DNA from: an uncultured Acidimicrobiales bacterium
GTDB lineage: Bacteria > Actinomycetota > Acidimicrobiia > Acidimicrobiales > Bin134
Reading direction: 5' to 3'
Length of the DNA stretch: 64,000 bases
Assembly: GCA_951813555.1 (NCBI GenBank)
Contig: OX638344.1
Span: forward strand, 868,001-932,000
Part shown: positions 8,107-16,270 of the stretch, one piece after another
How the letters are laid out: each line of letters begins with the position of its first letter
Position numbering within the stretch: the stretch's first letter is position 1
The notes under the pieces: model-generated
Told to the model about the DNA's origin: nothing
Databases searched by the model: none
The model's input: the letters and a program-made list of their open reading frames with translations, nothing else
Position numbers and translations under genes: made by a program

Positions 8107-8883
8107 ATGCCCGACACCGTGTTGTATGAGCAGACCGGCCATGTGGCCACCATCACCTACAACCGCCCCGATTCGCTCAATGCGGTCAACGGCGAGTTGC
8201 GCCAGGACTTGAACGCGGCCTGGGACCGGTTCCGGGGCGACGACGACGCCTGGGTAGCCATCCTCACCGGAGCAGGCCGGGCGTTCTGTGCCGGGGCCGA
8301 CATGCGCGACGGCGCCGGTTCGGTCGGAGTGTTCGAGGGCACCTTCTGGGAGAAGCCCACCATCAACTCCTTCGAATCGGGTCTGGAGCTGTTCAAACCA
8401 ACTATCGCCGCCGTGAACGGCCACTGCCTGGGCTACGGGCTGACCGCCGCTTTGGCCTGCGATTTCCTGATTGCCAGCGACCGGGCCACGTTCGGCTTCC
8501 CCGAGGTGCGATTGGGGGTACCCACCATCGTGGGCGCCATCACCTTGCCCCGGCGGGTGGACTGGGCCGACGCCATGGAGCTGCTGTTGACCGGCGAGCG
8601 GGTGGACGCCGATCGGGCCCGGGAGATGGGCCTGGTGTGGCGGGTGGTACCCCATGATGAGCTCATGGCCGAAGCGCTGGCTCTGGCTGAGCGGCTCGTC
8701 GCTTCGGCGCCGCTGGCTGTGCGAGCCACCAAGGAAGTGGCCACCCGCACCCGTACCATGTCATGGGTGGAGGCGGTGCGCTTCGGCGAGACCATGCGGT
8801 TGGTGGCTGGGGACACCGATGACGCCACCGAGGGCATGGCCGCCCGGGCCGAGGGCCGTCCCCCCGAATGGCAAGCCCGCTAG
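8107..8883 (+). CDS. Crotonase-fold protein (enoyl-CoA hydratase/isomerase family)
   Basis: The 258-residue protein has RPDSLNAVN at the start, the oxyanion-hole strand AFCAGADMRDG and FGFPEVRLGVP. The second catalytic glutamate (in FPEV) is present. The first, normally in GGGCEL, aligns with Thr in GYGLTAAL, so a plain hydratase reaction is uncertain. AAAAGAGGAG lies just upstream of the ATG. It follows the dehydrogenase closely and is probably its operon partner in a CoA-ester pathway. Confidence 0.9.
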   Translation: MPDTVLYEQTGHVATITYNRPDSLNAVNGELRQDLNAAWDRFRGDDDAWVAILTGAGRAFCAGADMRDGAGSVGVFEGTFWEKPTINSFESGLELFKPTIAAVNGHCLGYGLTAALACDFLIASDRATFGFPEVRLGVPTIVGAITLPRRVDWADAMELLLTGERVDADRAREMGLVWRVVPHDELMAEALALAERLVASAPLAVRATKEVATRTRTMSWVEAVRFGETMRLVAGDTDDATEGMAARAEGRPPEWQAR

Positions 8884-8887
8884 CTAG

Positions 8888-9325
8888 ATGGGCGTTCGGG
8901 CAATTGTCTTTTGCGTTGCGGTGGCCGGCTTGGCTCTGGTCGCCCTTTCGTTCGCCGGCCTCGTGTCCACTTGGGGGTTCGACTGGGTGACCATCGAATC
9001 GGAAGAGCCCGATCCCGAATCCATCCCCGATCCCACCCCGACGGTCACACAGACACCCCCGCCCGCGCCCGTGGAAGCCGAATTGGACATCGACCCCCGC
9101 TATCCCCCCGACACCCAGTGGAGGGTTTTCGACGTGCCCTCGGCGCTCAATGTGCGAGCCGGCCCCAGCACCGCCCACGAGGTGCTGGGAACAGCCAGTT
9201 TGGACTCCACCGTCACCCTCACTGGCCAAGTGGTGGAGTCGCCCACCAGCGGCACCTGGGTGCAAGTCCACGCCAACACCGTCACCGGGTGGGTCTTCGC
9301 CGCCTACCTAACACCCGCAAGCTAG
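8888..9325 (+). CDS. Membrane-anchored SH3b-domain protein
   Basis: The 145-residue protein has one N-terminal hydrophobic segment (about residues 5-27, AIVFCVAVAGLALVALSFAG). A Pro/Glu/Asp-rich linker (about 37-65) follows. Residues about 75-143 form a bacterial SH3 domain (ALNVRAGPST, TVTLTGQV, TWVQVHA, GWVFAAYL). SH3b domains of this type usually bind cell wall or act in cell-envelope proteins. It starts 4 nt after the previous stop, although function links to that gene are not obvious. Confidence 0.8.
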   Translation: MGVRAIVFCVAVAGLALVALSFAGLVSTWGFDWVTIESEEPDPESIPDPTPTVTQTPPPAPVEAELDIDPRYPPDTQWRVFDVPSALNVRAGPSTAHEVLGTASLDSTVTLTGQVVESPTSGTWVQVHANTVTGWVFAAYLTPAS

Positions 9326-9346
9326 AGCAGGCCCGGGTTCCCAGGA

Positions 9347-10537
9347 TCAGGAAGTTCCCAGGGAACCAACGACCGGGATCTGGTCTTCGGGAATGGGGGC
9401 CATGGGAGTGCGGCGGGACAGGGCGGCCTCGATGTGGGGGGCGAGGCGGGCGGCCTTGGCTGCCTCCCGTTCGTCTTCGCCCTCTTTGAGGACGGGCATG
9501 ACCTCTTTTGCGAACATCTCCAGCGACTGGCAGATGTGGTCGTGGCGGTTGCGGCCCGACTGCTGGATGAACATCACCTGGTCGACACCGGCCTCGGCGT
9601 AGCCCTGGAGCTGCTTGGTGACTTGCTCGGGAGTGCCGATGCCCAGCGTCTCGCCCAGACCTTCAAATGACTCCTTGAATTCCTGGAAGTTGTCCCACAC
9701 ATTGGTTCGGCCCGGCTGGTGCTGGCCGATCACGTAGTAGTGCAACAGGCCGTGGCCGAAGAACTGGAAGCCTTCGAGGCCCCGGCGCTCGGCCTCGTCT
9801 TGGTCGTGATGCATCGACAGGCCCACCACCATGGCGATGTTGGGGTTGACGGTGTGGCCGATGGGCACGCATTCCTCCGACAGGATCCGGTAGTAGTCGT
9901 CCGCCCACTGGGCGGCCTCGTCGGGGTCGACGAAGGCGAACGTCAACGCGCCCATGCCCAGGCGGGCGGCCAGCTTGATGGTTTCCCGATTGGAACACGC
10001 CACCCACAGCGGCGGGTGGGGTTTCTGCGCCGGCTTGGGCACCACATTGCGACACGGCATGGAAAAGTACTCGCCCTCAAATCCCGGGTAGGGATCCATC
10101 ACCATCATGTTGCAGCACTGCTCGGTGGCCTCGGCCCACGCCGGGCGCTTGTCGTCGTGCTCGATGTTGAACCCGCCCAGCTCCACCGCAGCCGACGACT
10201 CGCCAGTGCCGAAATCCACCCGGCCGTTGGAGATGAGGTCGAGGGTGGCGATCCGCTCGGCCACCCGAGCCGGGTGGTTGTACTTGGGGGGCATCTGCAC
10301 GATGCCGTGCCCCAGCCTGATCCGCTCGGTACGCTGGCTGGCCGCGGCCAAGAACACCTCGGGGGCCGAAGAGTGGGAGTACTCCTCCAAGAAGTGGTGT
10401 TCCACCTCCCAGGCGTAGTCGTATCCCAGCTGGTCGGCTAGCTCCACCTGCTCAAGGGCATCGTGCAGCAGCCGCTGCTCATCGCCGGGCTGCCACGGCC
10501 TCGGCAGCTGGTGCTCATAGAAAACGCCGAACTTCAC
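9347..10537 (-). CDS. LLM-class flavin/F420-dependent oxidoreductase
   Basis: The 396-residue luciferase-like monooxygenase starts MKFGVFYEHQLPRPW. It shows the TIM-barrel pattern of the family: WEVEHHFLEEYSHSSAPE, RIRLGHGIVQMPPKYNHP, NGRVDFGTGESSA and PPLWVACSN. It uses FMN or coenzyme F420; the sequence does not decide which. The GTG start has TAGGCT 6 nt upstream, so it is probably leaderless. It faces the SH3b gene tail to tail. The substrate is unknown. Confidence 0.92.
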   Translation of the reverse strand: MKFGVFYEHQLPRPWQPGDEQRLLHDALEQVELADQLGYDYAWEVEHHFLEEYSHSSAPEVFLAAASQRTERIRLGHGIVQMPPKYNHPARVAERIATLDLISNGRVDFGTGESSAAVELGGFNIEHDDKRPAWAEATEQCCNMMVMDPYPGFEGEYFSMPCRNVVPKPAQKPHPPLWVACSNRETIKLAARLGMGALTFAFVDPDEAAQWADDYYRILSEECVPIGHTVNPNIAMVVGLSMHHDQDEAERRGLEGFQFFGHGLLHYYVIGQHQPGRTNVWDNFQEFKESFEGLGETLGIGTPEQVTKQLQGYAEAGVDQVMFIQQSGRNRHDHICQSLEMFAKEVMPVLKEGEDEREAAKAARLAPHIEAALSRRTPMAPIPEDQIPVVGSLGTS

Positions 10538-10543
10538 GGACCG

Positions 10544-10549
10544 AGCCTA
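10544..10549 (-). promoter_or_regulatory. -10-like TAGGCT, leaderless start of the LLM oxidoreductase
   Basis: TAGGCT on the minus strand ends 6 nt before the GTG at 10537, with no ribosome site between. Confidence 0.4.
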
Positions 10550-10581
10550 CGCCCTGCCTGCCACTGGAGCGTCAACCGCAC

Positions 10582-10908
10582 TCAGATGCAATGAACTGCC
10601 ACTTCCAATGCAGCACAAACCTCACGCATGCGCTCATCGCTCAATCGGCCCAGCCGCTGCACCAATAGCGCCAGAGGCGCATTCTCAACCGAATCGAGAT
10701 TCACCGCCGACACGGCCGGCACCGGATCATCGTCGGGCTCAAGCAACACCTCGCTCGGCAGACCTCTGATGGTGGAGGTGCAGGGAGCGACAATCGCCAT
10801 CTTGCGCCGGTCCATTGCCGCGTCCCGCGACAGAACTACCACCGGTCGTCGGCCCGCGTGGGGCGACTCCCACCACCAAACCTCACCCCGCCGAACCGAC
10901 TCGGCCAT
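10582..10908 (-). CDS. Type II toxin, MazF/PemK-family endoribonuclease
   Basis: The 108-residue protein has the PemK/MazF barrel pattern: RRGEVWWWESPHAGRRPVVVLSRD, APCTSTIRGLPSEVLLEP, SAVNLDSVENAPLALL and RLGRLSDERMREV. GEVWW and CTSTIRG are the family active-site region. The reading frame extends upstream, but the ATG at 10908 overlaps the antitoxin TGA (TGATG), which fixes the start. It should be a sequence-specific mRNA-cleaving toxin held by the upstream antitoxin. Confidence 0.92.
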   Translation of the reverse strand: MAESVRRGEVWWWESPHAGRRPVVVLSRDAAMDRRKMAIVAPCTSTIRGLPSEVLLEPDDDPVPAVSAVNLDSVENAPLALLVQRLGRLSDERMREVCAALEVAVHCI

Positions 10909-11198
10909 CAGTGCGGCACGTCGGCATTGGGCGCTCGGTCGCCTGCGGCCCCCGCCTCCCGGCGGGTCGCCCGATTGGCCTCGTGGAACGTCGCCAGATC
11001 GCCCCACTCATCGGGTTCATCGAGGGGATGACGATCGTAAGCCTCGTAGGCAGCATCGATCACCGCCGCCCGATAGCGGGCCACGAGCGCTTCGAGAGCG
11101 GCATCCAGCATCGCCGCATCGTTGGGCCACGGCTCAAGATGGCGGGCCCGGTCGAGCAGACCGTCGTCCACCGTGGTGCTCACTCGCTGTCGACTCAT
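10908..11198 (-). CDS. Antitoxin of the MazF-type pair, ribbon-helix-helix-like
   Basis: The 96-residue protein begins MSRQRVSTTVDDGLLDRARHL, a ribbon-helix-helix-like N-terminus, with a helix rich in Ala at residues 30-55 and an acidic or mixed C-terminal half that should contact the toxin. It is followed by the toxin with a 1-nt overlap. An inverted repeat lies immediately upstream, as expected for autoregulation. The family is assigned mainly from the partner and the N-terminal pattern. Confidence 0.8.
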   Translation of the reverse strand: MSRQRVSTTVDDGLLDRARHLEPWPNDAAMLDAALEALVARYRAAVIDAAYEAYDRHPLDEPDEWGDLATFHEANRATRREAGAAGDRAPNADVPH

Positions 11199-11200
11199 AC

Positions 11201-11221
11201 CATAACTATGCCATGATTATG
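11201..11221. promoter_or_regulatory. Inverted repeat at the MazF-type promoter
   Basis: CATAA and TTATG bracket 11 nt directly upstream of the antitoxin ATG (11198), and CATAGT (minus strand) is a plausible -10 about 6 nt before it. The position fits an antitoxin operator. Confidence 0.45.
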
Positions 11222-11287
11222 CTACAACAGCTCCCCACCGCCGCAGTATGCCGTGCTCCAACCCATTGATCGCATGGCTGGGTGGCC

Positions 11288-11293
11288 TAGCAT
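11288..11293 (+). promoter_or_regulatory. -10-like TAGCAT upstream of the thiolase-like gene
   Basis: TAGCAT ends 7 nt before the GTG at 11301, the same spacing as other putative leaderless starts here. Confidence 0.35.
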
Positions 11294-11300
11294 CGCCGCG

Positions 11301-12848
11301 GTGGGAGCTGATGGTGTGAGCGACCGGGCACCGGTGTTGGTGGGCGTGGCCCAGTATGTGGGACGGGAGACGGACCCGACGGCGGCACCCGATCCGTTGT
11401 CCTTGATGGCCGATGTGGCTACTCGGGCCGCTTACGACTCTGGAGTGGGCCAAAGCCTCTTCGCCCAGGTGGACACCTTCTTTCAGATCCCCCTGGCCTA
11501 TTGGAATCCGGTGAACGGCGCCGGCCTCACGGCCCAGCGGCTGGGCATCGACCGCCGCGCCCGAGTGCAGAACACCGGTGGAGGCGGGGAGATGGGCGTG
11601 CTGGCCGCCAACCATCTGGCCAGCGAGATCATGACCGGCCGTACCGAAGTGGCGGTGATGACGGGCGGCCAGATTTGGAAGACTGCCGAAAGGGCCAAGG
11701 CGGCCGGAGTAGAGCTGAACTGGCCCACCGGCGGCGACCCAGCCAGCACCGACGACCGGTTCGCCCTGACAACCAAGCCCATGGTGTCGGATCTGGAAGA
11801 GCGTCATCGGCTCACTCGCCCGATCCAGGCCTATCCCCTGTTTGAGAACGCCCTGAGGGCTGCCCAAGGAATGACCCTGACTGAGCACGCCCAGCGGCTG
11901 GGCCAGATGATGACCGAGTTCACGACGGTGGCCGCGGCCAACCCCTATGCCTGGTTTCCCACCGAGCGCAGCGCCGAAGAATTGTCGACCCCCACGCCAG
12001 AGAACCGCATGATCGGCTTTCCCTACACCAAGTACTTGAACGCAGTGCTCAACACCGATCAGGCCGGGGCCTACGTAATGACCTCAGTGGCCAAAGCTCA
12101 GGAGCTGGGAATCCCGCAAGATCGCTGGGTGTACTGGTGGGGTGGTCACAACGCTGCCGAGGAGGCCTGGTTCGCCAGCACCCGTCCCAACTTCGCCGAG
12201 TGCCCGTCATTGAAGGACTCGTCGGTGGGCGCGCTCGACCAGGCTGGCGTGGGAGTCGACGACATTGCGATGTTCGACTTCTACTCATGCTTCCCGGTGG
12301 CGGTGCGGATGGCCTGCGCCATGCTGGGCATCGACGAGTTGGATCCCCGCCCGTTTACCGTCACCGGCGGCTTGCCCTATGCCGGCGGGCCGGGCTCGGC
12401 CTACAACATGAACTCGATTGCCGCCATGGTCGAGCGACTGCGGGACGACGACAGTTCAATTGGGATGGTCACCGGCAACGGCTTCTTTCTCACCAAGCAC
12501 GCCGCCGCGGTTCTGTCCAATAGGCCCAAGCAAGGCGGCTGGGACCGTCCCGACGGCCCGCCACCATCAGCAGCCATGGACACTGCCCCGGCCGTCCCCG
12601 ACGAGTCGGCCACCGGACGAGGCCGCATCGAGGCCTACACCGTCATGCACAACCGCGACGGCCAGCCATCAATGGCCTACATCTGCGGCCGCCTCGACAA
12701 CAACGGCTCCGAGGGCCGCCGCTTCCTGGCCAACACCCCCGAAGACCCCGACCTGCTCCGTAACCTGCTGGCTTGCGAGGCCGTAGGCCGAACCGGCGAC
12801 GTGCGCTACAACGCCCCCACCGGGCGCTGCATCTTCACCCCGGCCTGA
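11301..12848 (+). CDS. Thiolase-like protein (acetyl-CoA acetyltransferase/SCP-x type)
   Basis: The protein has about 515 residues in the thiolase-like fold: APVLVGVAQYVGRE at the N-terminus, VQNTGGGGEMGVLAANHLASEI in the nucleophile region, DFYSCFPVAVRMAC, and TVTGGLPYAGGPGSAYNM. The usual VNxxCASG nucleophile cysteine is not visible at the expected place (QNTGGGGEMG), so classical thiolysis is doubtful. A C-terminal extension (about 430-515) resembles the extra domain of actinobacterial lipid-transfer or thiolase proteins. Start candidates are the ATG at 11253 or 11274, the GTG at 11301 (7 nt after TAGCAT) and the GTG at 11316 (good GGGAG site). I chose 11301; the start is uncertain by about 20 residues. 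Confidence 0.85.
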   Translation: MGADGVSDRAPVLVGVAQYVGRETDPTAAPDPLSLMADVATRAAYDSGVGQSLFAQVDTFFQIPLAYWNPVNGAGLTAQRLGIDRRARVQNTGGGGEMGVLAANHLASEIMTGRTEVAVMTGGQIWKTAERAKAAGVELNWPTGGDPASTDDRFALTTKPMVSDLEERHRLTRPIQAYPLFENALRAAQGMTLTEHAQRLGQMMTEFTTVAAANPYAWFPTERSAEELSTPTPENRMIGFPYTKYLNAVLNTDQAGAYVMTSVAKAQELGIPQDRWVYWWGGHNAAEEAWFASTRPNFAECPSLKDSSVGALDQAGVGVDDIAMFDFYSCFPVAVRMACAMLGIDELDPRPFTVTGGLPYAGGPGSAYNMNSIAAMVERLRDDDSSIGMVTGNGFFLTKHAAAVLSNRPKQGGWDRPDGPPPSAAMDTAPAVPDESATGRGRIEAYTVMHNRDGQPSMAYICGRLDNNGSEGRRFLANTPEDPDLLRNLLACEAVGRTGDVRYNAPTGRCIFTPA

Positions 12849-12875
12849 GCGGCCTGGAGCAAAACGAACCGAATT

Positions 12876-13529
12876 TCAGTCGGTGGTTATGCCGACGGGA
12901 CAGGACACGCCGGTGCCGCCTAAGCCGCAATAGCCGCCGGGGACTTTGGCCAGGTACTGCTGGTGGTAGTCCTCGGCGTAGTAGAAGGGCGGGGCGGCGA
13001 TGATCTCCGTGGTGATCTCGCCGTAACCGGCATCTCGAAGCCGAGCGGCAAATCGCTCCCGCGATGCCTCGGCGACCACCTTCTGGTCGTCGTCGAAGTA
13101 GTAGATGCCGGAGCGGTACTGAGTGCCCACGTCGTTGCCTTGGCGCATCCCCTGGGTGGGGTCGTGGTTCTCCCAGAACAACGCCAGCATCTGCTCGTAA
13201 CTGGTGACCTGGGGGTCGAACACAGCTAGCACCACCTCGTTGTGGCCGGTAAGGCCGGAACAAACCTCCTGGTAAGAGGGGTTGAGGGTAATTCCTGCGG
13301 CATAGCCCACCGCGGTGGTGAACACCCCGGGCGCCTGCCAGAACACCCGCTCCGCGCCCCAGAAGCAGCCCATGCCCACCATGATCTGCTGCATCCCCTC
13401 GGGGAACGGCGGCTTCAGCGGGTTGCCGTTGACGAAGTGGACCTCCGGCACCGGCATCTCCTCTCCCCGGCCCGGCAAAGCCTCAGCGGGGTCCACCATC
13501 ATTGTCTTGTCGCGTCCGAACAATCCCAT
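12876..13529 (-). CDS. msrA: Peptide methionine-(S)-sulfoxide reductase MsrA
   Basis: The 217-residue protein carries the MsrA active site [13 protein letters not shown], the substrate pattern [14 protein letters not shown], and the conserved [24 protein letters not shown]-terminal cysteines (GGYCGLGG and SCPVG) can resolve the catalytic Cys. It repairs oxidised methionine in proteins using thioredoxin. I chose the ATG at 13529 (MGLFGRDK) because residues upstream in the open frame look untypical. It is convergent with the thiolase-like gene. Confidence 0.95.
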   Translation of the reverse strand: MGLFGRDKTMMVDPAEALPGRGEEMPVPEVHFVNGNPLKPPFPEGMQQIMVGMGCFWGAERVFWQAPGVFTTAVGYAAGITLNPSYQEVCSGLTGHNEVVLAVFDPQVTSYEQMLALFWENHDPTQGMRQGNDVGTQYRSGIYYFDDDQKVVAEASRERFAARLRDAGYGEITTEIIAAPPFYYAEDYHQQYLAKVPGGYCGLGGTGVSCPVGITTD

Positions 13530-13711
13530 GAGACCAGTGTAGAGGCCGCTCCCCGCCATACCACCGGGCCTGCCTACCGAAATCAAATGCCCTTTGGTTC
13601 CAACTAACTGGCGGTTCAGGTCGCTGTACTGCTTCGTTACTGCATATTCTTGCCACCGCGTCTCAAACTAAGAACGCCTTCGATGGCGAATGGTCGATAG
13701 GGAGAACCAAG

Positions 13712-16270
13712 GTGAAACAAGAAATGGCAAGAATGCGAGTGATAGCAGCGACTGGTGTGATCGTGGCCCTGTTGGCCGGAGTGCTGGCCTTCGCCGGGGC
13801 GGGAGCGGCATCGGCTCAGGAACCGGTCCTGATCCGAGCCGAAACGAGCTGCGAGACCGTCGATCTGGGAACGCTGGGTAGCACCCCGGGCAGTGAGTTG
13901 ACCGCGAGCGGCCACTGGTCCACCGAAGACTGCGATTCGCGCTTCCGCAACAACAGCGACGCCCACACCTTTCGGTTCGAGATTGCCGAGACAGGGCGGA
14001 TCAGGATCGACGTGACGTCGCCGGATGCCGATTCGTACCTCTACCTGCTCAATGAGGACGGTAGCCGAATTACCGAAGACGACGACGGCGCTGTGGGGGC
14101 TCTCGATGCTCGAATCGAAAGACAGCTAAGGGCGGGTGCTTATCTGATCGAAGCCACCACCACCGCAGGCCGTGCCCGGGGCCCGGCAGACTTCAAGGTT
14201 GTGGTAACCCAGGTCGCCACCTGCGGTCCGCAAATTCTCGGGGTGTTGACGCCCGGGCAAGAAATCCAGGTGACGGGTTCTTGGACACCGGAATCCTGTC
14301 AGTCGATCTTTCTTACCGGCCACCCCTCCAACTACTTCGTATTCGCCCTTCCCCAAGGTGCACGGGTACGCGTCGACCTGACATCGGAGATCGGCGATCC
14401 CGTGCTCATCGTCGCGCCGATCATCGCCCTGTGGTCGGTAATTCCGGGCCAAGTCGCCCATAACGACGACGCCGGCGGCACCCGCAACTCTCGAATTGAG
14501 CAATACCTGCCCCCTGATGTCTACGGAATCGAGGCAACAACCTTCCGGACCAGGGACCTTCAGGGTCCTCTGATCGATTTCACCCTCACTCTCACCATCG
14601 TGGAAGAGGAGGTGCAACAGCGCAGTCCCTTGCTCAAGATCGAGGAAATCGACAGTCCCACCGAGGTGGTGGCCGGTGATTCCCTTCCTATCAACTTCCG
14701 CGTCGGCAATCTGGGCGGCGACGAATTCCCCGACCAGGCGAGTCGCGCCATCCTGTATGCGATCGGCCCCCAAGTGTTCGTCCGTGCTGCCCCCCTGTTC
14801 GCTGATCTCTGGCCCGCTGGCGTGGCCTATCACACCAATGAGGAGACGGCGAGCGCTACGAGCACGACAAACTCGGGAATTGCCCCCTTCTCGGTGACAT
14901 TCGAAAGAACCGGCCCTGCATGGGTGTTTACCGCGGTAGTCGCGTTTGACGGCAACGATAATGAACTCGGATTCCACGGCTTGTGGCACGACGTCATGGT
15001 GTTGAGCAGCGCGACTTACGACCCCGTCGAGGTGGAAGTCGACGGCATGGTTTATTCGGTTGCCGCAACGGCCGATGACGAAGGACTGGTGAGCACCACA
15101 GTGACATCCGTCGACGACCCCGAGACGGAAGTCGATCCGGCGATTCGAGCGAAAGCCCAGTACACAGCCGGCGTGCGCACCCAAATGCTCGAGGGCATCT
15201 TCGAACGGCCGAAGATTGCCGCTCTTCCGCTGGCCGCGGCCCCGTATTCAATCACCGTGCCGGGCCCCACGTCATACTCGCTCCTCAAGACCGCCGCAGG
15301 CGGGTTTTCGGTCCTTGTCAGAGCGTCGGGTCTCCTGGAGACGCTGGCCAACGGCGAGGCAATCAACCCGGTCGCCGTAGAAGACTTGGTGCTCAGTAAG
15401 GCCAGGCGCGTTTCAGGGACCTATGTCTCGCTGGCTGCCTCCTGGCAAGCGCTCCTCAGGCAAATCGACGACGGCGAAGCGATGTCCTTCGCCGACGCAC
15501 TCGCCGTCCATTCCGAGCTGGTCTACGCCGAGCGCATTCTCTCGCCGGCGTTGTCGCCCATCGAGATAGTCACCGTGGCCCGCTCTGCCGAACAGGGCTG
15601 GGATGATCCCCAGGCTCAGGCGATGTTGGCCGGCCAGCCAAGCTGCAACCCCAGCCCCACGGCTCTGCGCGACGCCTACGAAGCTGCCGGCATCGACAAC
15701 GTCGACGAGTTGATCGCGCTCGACACCGAGATGCGAGCGGCCCTGCCCGCCTACGGGCTCTTGGTTGACGGCGCCTTGTGTGAGGCCGCGGCGGCCGACG
15801 CCGCCAACCTGCGCTTCCTGGAACGGCTGGCAATCGACGACAGCGATGAGATTCGCAAGCTGTTCGAACCCGAGGAGCCCCCGGCACCAGAGCCCGGCCC
15901 TGCACCGCCAATCGGGCTGCGCATCATGGCCCGGCTGGGCGAAGACGGGCGCATCGAGCACGGCGTAGAGCTCGTCAGCGGTCCCCAGATCCTGCCCGAG
16001 AGACGCTTCTTGGCCCCCGACACCCAGATCGGAATGTGGCATACCACCCAGGACGTCGATCTGGACGGCAGCTCGCTCGGTCAGATTCGCGCCCGACGTC
16101 TTGCCGACGGCCGGGTCGAGCTGGGCTTCCGCAACACCGAGGGCGACATCGTCGTCCCTGATATTGCCTACCTGCCCGCCGATCTCGACGAGGGCATCTG
16201 GTATCGCAGCAGTCTGATCGAGGTCCCCACGCCCCCGGAACCCACCGAGGACGACGAAGCAACCGAATGA
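13712..16270 (+). CDS. Large secreted protein with two pre-peptidase C-terminal (PPC-like) domains
   Basis: The 852-residue protein starts at a GTG behind GGGAGA. Residues 1-35 are a Sec signal peptide (basic start, IVALLAGVLAFAGAG, cleavage near ASA-Q). Two similar domains follow at about 45-150 and 155-275, each with a Cys pair, GRIRIDVTSP or ARVRVDLTSE and a DGxxxxx-IEATT ending, as in PPC domains. About 295-420 resembles an immunoglobulin-like CARDB domain. The rest is helical and unassigned, with a Pro/Glu linker near 725 and an acidic tail. No protease domain is visible. Its stop overlaps the next gene as ATGA, so the two are translated together. Confidence 0.8.
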   Translation: MKQEMARMRVIAATGVIVALLAGVLAFAGAGAASAQEPVLIRAETSCETVDLGTLGSTPGSELTASGHWSTEDCDSRFRNNSDAHTFRFEIAETGRIRIDVTSPDADSYLYLLNEDGSRITEDDDGAVGALDARIERQLRAGAYLIEATTTAGRARGPADFKVVVTQVATCGPQILGVLTPGQEIQVTGSWTPESCQSIFLTGHPSNYFVFALPQGARVRVDLTSEIGDPVLIVAPIIALWSVIPGQVAHNDDAGGTRNSRIEQYLPPDVYGIEATTFRTRDLQGPLIDFTLTLTIVEEEVQQRSPLLKIEEIDSPTEVVAGDSLPINFRVGNLGGDEFPDQASRAILYAIGPQVFVRAAPLFADLWPAGVAYHTNEETASATSTTNSGIAPFSVTFERTGPAWVFTAVVAFDGNDNELGFHGLWHDVMVLSSATYDPVEVEVDGMVYSVAATADDEGLVSTTVTSVDDPETEVDPAIRAKAQYTAGVRTQMLEGIFERPKIAALPLAAAPYSITVPGPTSYSLLKTAAGGFSVLVRASGLLETLANGEAINPVAVEDLVLSKARRVSGTYVSLAASWQALLRQIDDGEAMSFADALAVHSELVYAERILSPALSPIEIVTVARSAEQGWDDPQAQAMLAGQPSCNPSPTALRDAYEAAGIDNVDELIALDTEMRAALPAYGLLVDGALCEAAAADAANLRFLERLAIDDSDEIRKLFEPEEPPAPEPGPAPPIGLRIMARLGEDGRIEHGVELVSGPQILPERRFLAPDTQIGMWHTTQDVDLDGSSLGQIRARRLADGRVELGFRNTEGDIVVPDIAYLPADLDEGIWYRSSLIEVPTPPEPTEDDEATE

